A stretch of DNA of 10,088 nucleotides from Dehalococcoidia bacterium (lineage in GTDB: Bacteria; Chloroflexota; Dehalococcoidia; Dehalococcoidales; BS750m-G39): NCBI GenBank assembly GCA_030640325.1, contig DAOWJM010000023.1, positions 1 to 10,088 on the forward strand, in the 5' to 3' direction. Shown piece after piece: positions 7,247 to 10,088 of the stretch. The notes under the pieces are model-generated. The model worked only from the letters and a program-made list of their open reading frames with translations. It did not search any database and had not been told where the DNA came from. The first letter of the stretch is position 1. Each line of letters begins with the position of its first letter. The translations under genes and the position numbers were made by a program.

Positions 7247-7548
7247 ACAAGTTTATGTTGCGCCAAGCCCAGGAGCTTCAGGCAAAACTAGCCAAGGCTC
7301 AACAAGAGTTAGCTGACATTACAGTTGAAGCATCCTCAGGAGGAGGTGCAGTTAAGGTTACCATCACTGGTCAGATGAAAATACAGTCGGTAAAAATATC
7401 GCCTGAGGCGATAAATCCGGATGATGTGGAACTGCTGGAGGATTTGGTATTAACTGCGGTAACTGAAGCCCTTGCCAAATCCCAGGAACTTGCCGCCCAG
7501 CGTCTGGGTAAATTAACTGGAGGTCTTAAAATCCCAGGGCTAACCTGA
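7243..7548 (+). CDS. ybaB: YbaB/EbfC family nucleoid-associated protein
   Basis: A small (101-residue) DNA-binding protein of the YbaB/EbfC family, which forms dimers that bind DNA and sits between dnaX and recR in most bacteria. The sequence shows the family's N-terminal helix rich in Q, A and K (LRQAQELQAKLAKAQQELA), the central GGGAVKVTITGQMKIQSVKI sheet (about 33-52), PDDVELLEDLVLTAVTEAL (about 60-78), and the C-terminal LGKLTGGLKIPG. Length is typical. The ATG overlaps the dnaX stop as ATGA and is preceded by GGAGGAG (7234-7240), so translation is coupled to dnaX. Its role in recombination or nucleoid organisation is known only in general terms. Confidence 0.95.
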   Translation: MNKFMLRQAQELQAKLAKAQQELADITVEASSGGGAVKVTITGQMKIQSVKISPEAINPDDVELLEDLVLTAVTEALAKSQELAAQRLGKLTGGLKIPGLT

Positions 7549-7549
7549 C

Positions 7550-7556
7550 AAGGAGG
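7550..7556 (+). promoter_or_regulatory. Ribosome-binding site that fixes the TTG start of recR
   Basis: AAGGAGG lies 6 bases before TTG at 7563. It supports TTG as the start, since no ATG or GTG at this point gives a RecR-like N-terminus. Confidence 0.75.
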
Positions 7557-7562
7557 CTGATA

Positions 7563-8174
7563 TTGAACCAAGGTCTTATACCTACCGCCGGCGCGGTATC
7601 CAGGCTCATCCAGGAGCTAAACAAACTGCCCGGCATCGGACCAAAGAGCGCCCAGCGACTCGCCTACCACCTGCTTCGAGTTCCAGAGGAGCAAGCCGAG
7701 CTGTTGGCTAACGCCATACTATCGGCAAAGCAGAAGACCAAGCTATGCTCCGTTTGTTTTAATGTCGCTGACTCCGACCCCTGCCCCATCTGCCGCAATG
7801 ACCAGCGAGACCGGAGCAAGATTTGTATTGTGGAACAGCCGCAGGATATCGTGGCTCTGGAGCATACCAGGATTTATAACGGGCTGTATCATGTGCTCCA
7901 CGGCGCCATCTCGCCCACCGAGGGGGTGGGGACTGACGATATAAGAATCAAAGAGCTTATGGAGCGGCTGCAAGGTGGCTCAATAGATGAGGTCATCCTG
8001 GCGACCAACCCCAATCTTGAGGGGGAACAGACCGCCATGTATCTGAATAAGCTGATTTCGCCCCTAGGCATCAGGGTTACCCGCCTCGCCCGGGGACTCC
8101 CCTTCGGCACCGAACTGGAATATGCCGATGACGTTACCCTAACCCGAGCCATTGAGGGAAGGCAGGAATTTTAG
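7563..8174 (+). CDS. recR: Recombination mediator RecR
   Basis: DNA-binding ring protein of the RecFOR pathway that helps load RecA onto gapped single-stranded DNA, acting with RecO. The 203 residues match the family length. In order they show an N-terminal helix-hairpin-helix LNKLPGIGPKSAQRLAYHLL (19-38), a four-cysteine zinc finger C62, C65, C74, C77, a Toprim domain starting ICIVEQPQDIVALE with Glu91, the GAISPTEGVG loop, and the C-terminal LARGLPFGTELEYADDVTLTRAIEGR signature. The start is TTG, supported by AAGGAGG 6 bases upstream. It lies 14 bases after ybaB in the canonical dnaX-ybaB-recR order, and the same transcript seems to continue into the small basic protein and PIN genes. No intact recO is in the window, although recO-like fragments occur about 1 and 1.7 kb downstream. 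Confidence 0.97.
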   Translation: MNQGLIPTAGAVSRLIQELNKLPGIGPKSAQRLAYHLLRVPEEQAELLANAILSAKQKTKLCSVCFNVADSDPCPICRNDQRDRSKICIVEQPQDIVALEHTRIYNGLYHVLHGAISPTEGVGTDDIRIKELMERLQGGSIDEVILATNPNLEGEQTAMYLNKLISPLGIRVTRLARGLPFGTELEYADDVTLTRAIEGRQEF

Positions 8175-8175
8175 C

Positions 8176-8186
8176 AAGGAGGTGAT
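8176..8186 (+). promoter_or_regulatory. Full-length Shine-Dalgarno sequence before the small basic gene
   Basis: AAGGAGGTGAT is an 11-base perfect complement to the usual bacterial 16S rRNA 3' end. It is the strongest ribosome-binding site in the window, beginning just after the recR stop and ending 3 bases before the ATG at 8190. It indicates that the following short gene is really translated and at a high rate relative to its neighbours. Confidence 0.75.
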
Positions 8187-8189
8187 ATA

Positions 8190-8534
8190 ATGGCTGAGAA
8201 ATCGACCCATAAGAGGCTGAAATCCGAAATTGCAGGCAAGACTGGTCGCAAAGAGGTTGCTATCAAGGGCGGACGACGTATCGATGTAATGACTAAGCAT
8301 AAGGCAGTAGAAATAGAGCGGGGAGGCCCCTCTCAACTTGAAAAAGCAGCACACCGATTAAAAGACTCTCGAAAATCTCAAAAGGTTCTTGTAGCACCAT
8401 CAAAATCTATGAGCAAAGCACGAGAAGCAATGCGAAAAGTCGGGGTGTCAGGTACGGTTCGCAACATTTCTGGCACAAAACGTTCATATGTTCCTAAGAC
8501 AACAAGGCCCTCAGGCGGAAAAAGCCGAAAATGA
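8190..8534 (+). CDS. Small basic protein, possible PD-(D/E)XK-like fold (hypothetical)
   Basis: A 114-residue, strongly basic protein with no confident family match. The predicted order is helix (KRLKSEIAG), strand (RRIDVMT, 29-35), strand (KAVEIER, 38-44), helix (SQLEKAAHRLKDS), strand (KVLVAPS), helix (SKAREAMRKVG), strand (TVRNIS), then a Lys/Arg/Ser/Gly tail. That is the topology of the PD-(D/E)XK nuclease core. Glu13, Asp32 and Glu41-x-Glu43 fall where its acidic residues would be; an ExE variant of ExK is known in BamHI. Fold and activity are inference. Other possibilities are a nucleic-acid-binding antitoxin or accessory subunit for the next gene, whose ATG overlaps its stop (ATGA). 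It follows recR by 15 bases with a full Shine-Dalgarno. Its second half is AT-richer than recR, suggesting accessory origin. Confidence 0.6.
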   Translation: MAEKSTHKRLKSEIAGKTGRKEVAIKGGRRIDVMTKHKAVEIERGGPSQLEKAAHRLKDSRKSQKVLVAPSKSMSKAREAMRKVGVSGTVRNISGTKRSYVPKTTRPSGGKSRK

Positions 8535-9133
8535 GAGCACAGCATGTTAGCTATCGAACTCTTGACCATTTTCTCAGTGATGCTGTCAGAGGGGTCTTGA
8601 CCCCAATTTTGTATTTCGACACCAATGTCCTCTTGGACATAATTGATAACAGGGACTGGAACTCACTAAATCTTTATCGCTATGCATGGCAAAATCAATG
8701 GCAATGTGTAAGTTCTATCTTTGCAAAAGTAGAAATGCTTGAAGTTAAACAATTCCATCGATTTAAAAGGCAAAAGCAACGAATTGGCTGGTCTAGTAGC
8801 CACATAAAAAGGGAATTACATAAACGTGACCTTCCCCCTCGTATTTTAGGAAACATCTCAAGAAGCCTAATAGCTCGTTTAAAATACAGATGTGAATGTC
8901 TCAGTCCATACTCATGCCTTGTTGAGGATGGTTGGGTAAAAGCGGAAGAAGTGAAGCGTAAAACAAATCTTACTGACAAGGATTCAATCCATCTTGCTGA
9001 AGCTCTTGCTATTGCTTGTGACCTATTTGTAAGTAGAGATGGCTTTTTGCTCTCAGTGGCAAAGAGATACATATGGGCGGAACGTCCTGATTCTGTTATT
9101 GGAATTCTTAATTCAGTTGGAGCCCAAATCTGA
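8531..9133 (+). CDS. PIN-domain protein (putative ribonuclease)
   Basis: A 200-residue protein with a PIN-like nuclease domain. PIN enzymes are Mg2+/Mn2+-dependent nucleases, often toxins that cut RNA. The acidic set is visible: Asp30 in YFDTNVLLDIID, Glu68 in SSIFAKVEMLE, Asp151 in TDKDSIHLAEALA, and Asp170 in DLFVSRDGFLL. All four core positions are intact, so it should be active. At 200 residues it is longer than the usual 130-150 of VapC toxins, with about 25 extra N-terminal residues and a basic insert (about 75-120). The ATG overlaps the stop of the small basic gene (ATGA) and has no clear ribosome-binding site, so translation probably depends on the upstream gene, as in toxin-antitoxin pairs. 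Composition is AT-rich (22/60 GC in 8641-8700) compared with recR. Domain assignment is confident; the biological target is unknown. Confidence 0.85.
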   Translation: MRAQHVSYRTLDHFLSDAVRGVLTPILYFDTNVLLDIIDNRDWNSLNLYRYAWQNQWQCVSSIFAKVEMLEVKQFHRFKRQKQRIGWSSSHIKRELHKRDLPPRILGNISRSLIARLKYRCECLSPYSCLVEDGWVKAEEVKRKTNLTDKDSIHLAEALAIACDLFVSRDGFLLSVAKRYIWAERPDSVIGILNSVGAQI

Positions 9134-9147
9134 AAAGAATTTAGGGC
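9122..9147 (+). terminator. Weak hairpin over the PIN gene stop codon
   Basis: GCCCAAAT (9122-9129) can pair with ATTT-GGGC (9139-9147, one bulged A), leaving a 9-base loop that contains the TGA stop. No T-run follows, so it may be a weak or Rho-assisted end of the dnaX to PIN transcript, or a chance structure. Confidence 0.25.
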
Positions 9148-9179
9148 ACGACAAATAACGCGGGCATAAAATAGTTCAA

Positions 9180-9245
9180 ATGTCTAAGCCACGAACTTAT
9201 CAGACGGAAGCTATCATTAAAAGGGGTTTATCAAGGGTAGATTGA
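9180..9245 (+). pseudogene. recO-like 5' fragment in repeat copy A
   Basis: ATG at 9180 opens 21 codons ending at TGA (9243-9245). The first 15 residues, MSKPRTYQTEAIIKR, resemble the start of the RecO recombination protein (typically xYxTEAIIIKR followed by LGEADRILTLY), but the frame leaves that similarity right after and stops. No ribosome-binding site precedes it. It is most likely a captured or left-over piece of a recO gene rather than a functional peptide. The RecO resemblance rests on recall of the family motif, not on an alignment. Confidence 0.45.
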
Positions 9246-9265
9246 AGGGGCGGTAGCCCCTTCAA
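9242..9265 (+). repeat. Perfect 10-bp hairpin within repeat copy A
   Basis: TTGAAGGGGC (9242-9251) and GCCCCTTCAA (9256-9265) form a perfect stem with a GGTA tetraloop. In copy B the matching place (9978-9990) keeps only a GGGC/GCCC stem with a GAA loop, so the structure is partly conserved. No T-run follows. Confidence 0.6.
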
Positions 9266-9276
9266 AACCCATACTT

Positions 9277-9302
9277 CCCCCTTTCCTTTTAAGGAGAGGG
9301 GG
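9277..9302 (+). repeat. C-run/G-run inverted repeat within repeat copy A
   Basis: CCCCCTTTCCTT (9277-9288) pairs with AAGGAGAGGGGG (9291-9302), 12 pairs including one G:T, centred on TTTTAA. Another G-rich block (AAAGGGGGAGAGG, 9306-9318) follows and could compete for the C-run. This pattern is typical of non-coding intergenic repeats. Copy B is eroded here (TCTCCTTTCAAGG). Confidence 0.5.
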
Positions 9303-9345
9303 ATAAAGGGGGAGAGGTTCAAGAAACAAGAGCAGGATTGTAACG

Positions 9346-9903
9346 ATGATATTAATACTTAAAGAAGATATAATCTCCGAGTTTGAGGGAACTGTCATTG
9401 ATATTGAGACTATTGGGGAATTTGACGAGCGCTTTCGATATACTAATGATTCAAGGGAATACCAGTATATGCAGCAGGTCATCTTTGGATTTATCAATAA
9501 ACATTCCCTTAACATATTGTGTGCAAAGGGGATGGAAGCAATTAGTGACTTAAAAGCTGAAACACAGAAGCTTATAGATAGCTTAGAAAGACCTTTTTAT
9601 GCGTTCCAAAGTGCATTCGAGAGAGGACTTTTCTTCCACCAGCTTAATAAAAGGATTGATTTCGATGGCGAACTACAACGTTATAGAGGAGAATCAAAAG
9701 GAAATGCGAGAACTGAATTAGATATCCCTAATTATGGTGATCCTTTTAATGATGTGGGTAAACTATGTATGACAGCATGGGAAAATGGACAATTTGATAG
9801 TGCAATGACGCACAATAGAGCATGCCTTTTGAAAGAAAGGGATATTTTGATAAAAAGAGGATTTAGAGAGCCAGATGAGTTAAAATTCATGAAACAAAAG
9901 TAG
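9346..9903 (+). CDS. RNase H-like/DEDD exonuclease-type protein (putative)
   Basis: A 185-residue protein resembling predicted RNase H-like 3'-5' exonucleases (YprB/DUF2779-like group). Asp19 and Glu21 in TVIDIETIGEF form the ExoI-type DxE motif. PFYAFQSAFERGLFF (83-97) matches the ExoII region with Glu92 in place of the usual Asp. LDIPNYGDPFNDVGKL and AMTHNRACLLKERDIL (153-168) match the ExoIII region. There the expected final Asp in the H/Y-N-x-x-D pattern appears to be Cys160, with Asp166 a possible substitute, so catalysis is uncertain. The ATG is preceded by AGGA (9334-9337) at 8 bases. Composition is low GC (21/60 in 9481-9540), unlike the core genes. The gene sits exactly between two direct-repeat copies, suggesting it came in with them or by recombination between them. 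DNA or RNA substrate is unknown. Confidence 0.6.
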   Translation: MILILKEDIISEFEGTVIDIETIGEFDERFRYTNDSREYQYMQQVIFGFINKHSLNILCAKGMEAISDLKAETQKLIDSLERPFYAFQSAFERGLFFHQLNKRIDFDGELQRYRGESKGNARTELDIPNYGDPFNDVGKLCMTAWENGQFDSAMTHNRACLLKERDILIKRGFREPDELKFMKQK

Positions 9904-10049
9904 TAAAAATGTCCAAACCACGAAATTATCAGACTGAAGCCATCATTAAAAGGTTGTTTATCAAGGGGTAGATTGGAGGGGCGAAGCCCTGTTCACTAAC
10001 TATACTTCCTTCTCTCCTTTCAAGGGGGGACAAAAGGAGAGGGTTCAAG
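9897..10049 (+). repeat. Direct repeat copy B (recO-like fragment plus hairpin)
   Basis: Second copy of the module at 9168-9323. It starts within the last codons of the exonuclease-like gene (AAAGTAGT includes its TAG stop), continues with a recO-like start at 9909, TTTATCAAGGGG, GTAGATTGGAGGGGC, ATACTTCC, and ends GGTTCAAG at 10049. A start codon follows 17 bases later, mirroring copy A. Over the 15 recO-like codons it differs from copy A at five bases. Confidence 0.75.
9909..9971 (+). pseudogene. recO-like 5' fragment in repeat copy B
   Basis: ATG at 9909 opens 20 codons ending at TAG (9969-9971) and starting MSKPRNYQTEAIIKR, then LFIKG. Compared with copy A, four of five differences in the first 15 codons are silent third-position changes and one is Thr to Asn. 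That pattern fits two copies derived from protein-coding sequences rather than free drift. No ribosome-binding site is visible and the RecO similarity stops after residue 15. Treated as a fragment, not a functional gene. Confidence 0.45.
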
Positions 10050-10066
10050 CTAAATAAGTAGTCACT

Positions 10067-10088
10067 ATGATTGTAGTTACCGGAGCAA
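10067..10088 (+). CDS. 5' end of a probable NAD(P)-binding Rossmann-fold gene (partial)
   Basis: ATG at 10067 begins MIVVTGA before the window ends. A hydrophobic strand followed by TGA(x)G is the usual opening of NAD-dependent epimerase/dehydratase-type (extended SDR) proteins. Only seven residues are visible and no ribosome-binding site is evident in the 17 bases after repeat copy B, so the assignment is tentative. Confidence 0.4.

Larger units (their letters stand above)
9168..9323 (+). repeat. Direct repeat copy A (recO-like fragment plus hairpins)
   Basis: This stretch aligns along its length with 9897-10049. Shared blocks, in order, are AAA(A/G)TAGT before an ATG, a 15-codon recO-like start, TTTATCAAGGG, GTAGATTG(A/G)AGGGGC, ATACTTCC, and GGTTCAAG at the right end. 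Small indels and substitutions separate the copies, so they are old rather than recent duplicates. The right part is rich in G and C runs able to fold. The copy ends 22 bases before the start codon of the exonuclease-like gene. It could be a miniature mobile element, a repeated intergenic module, or one arm of a cassette-like duplication. Confidence 0.75.

Noticed and set aside
7583..7598. TACCGC/GCGGTA hairpin near the recR start
   Set aside because: A 6-bp stem inside GC-rich coding sequence, explained by codons of the RecR N-terminus and expected by chance.
8695..9072. 125-codon frame on the - strand within the PIN gene
   Set aside because: The + strand frame holds all PIN catalytic motifs; the antisense product has no recognisable motif or promoter.
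9369..9374. TATAAT box just inside the exonuclease-like gene
   Set aside because: A start from it would fall about 35 bases inside the coding region, and no acceptable -35 box is present at the right spacing.
9231..9515. 94-codon frame on the - strand across repeat copy A and the exonuclease-like gene
   Set aside because: Its reading crosses hairpin-rich non-coding repeat sequence and gives a low-complexity product; the + strand gene has better support.
9168..10049. CRISPR array
   Set aside because: Only two repeat copies, about 150 bp long, diverged, and separated by a complete gene; no short regular repeats or spacers.

Overview
The window looks like chromosomal DNA of a free-living bacterium, most likely of the Chloroflexota (Dehalococcoidia-like). 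That placement is an inference from three things: the gene mix (glycolytic eno and gap interleaved with a TcmP-like gene and a lone 2-hydroxyacyl-CoA dehydratase-like gene), a tubulin/FtsZ-superfamily GTPase that resembles archaeal CetZ more than canonical FtsZ, and a moderate to high GC core. All genes are on the + strand and tightly packed.

Region 1 (1-4254) is one run of genes: the tail of an unidentified gene, eno, a TcmP-like gene, a 2-hydroxyacyl-CoA dehydratase-like gene and gap. The eno stop, TcmP-like, dehydratase-like and gap junctions are 3 bases, a 1-base TAATG overlap and 2 bases, so these are almost certainly one transcript joining lower glycolysis to two proteins of unclear role.

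Region 2 (4255-5600) is a monocistronic unit: a hairpin, a sigma70-like promoter, a CetZ/FtsZ-like GTPase gene and a strong intrinsic terminator with a perfect 15-bp stem.

Region 3 (5634-8174) is the classic dnaX-ybaB-recR replication/recombination operon. Its promoter lies so close to the dnaX ATG that the mRNA should have almost no leader. DnaX keeps the Walker A, zinc-binding cysteines, DExH and arginine finger at the same residue numbers as in E. coli.

Region 4 (8176-9133) continues the recR transcript with two translationally coupled genes. One encodes a small, very basic protein with a possible PD-(D/E)XK-like core; the other encodes a PIN-domain nuclease. Base composition falls here (38/60 GC in bases 7621-7680 against 22/60 in 8641-8700), suggesting acquired or accessory DNA.

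Region 5 (9134-10088) holds two diverged direct-repeat copies of about 150 bp that flank an AT-rich gene for an RNase H-like/DEDD exonuclease-type protein. Each copy starts with about 15 codons resembling the N-terminus of RecO and ends in hairpin-forming G/C-rich sequence. Each is followed within about 25 bases by a start codon. The last 22 bases appear to begin a Rossmann-fold gene.

The best candidates for something undescribed are the coupled small-basic-protein/PIN pair attached to recR, the repeat that carries a recO 5' fragment, and the bacterial CetZ-like gene.
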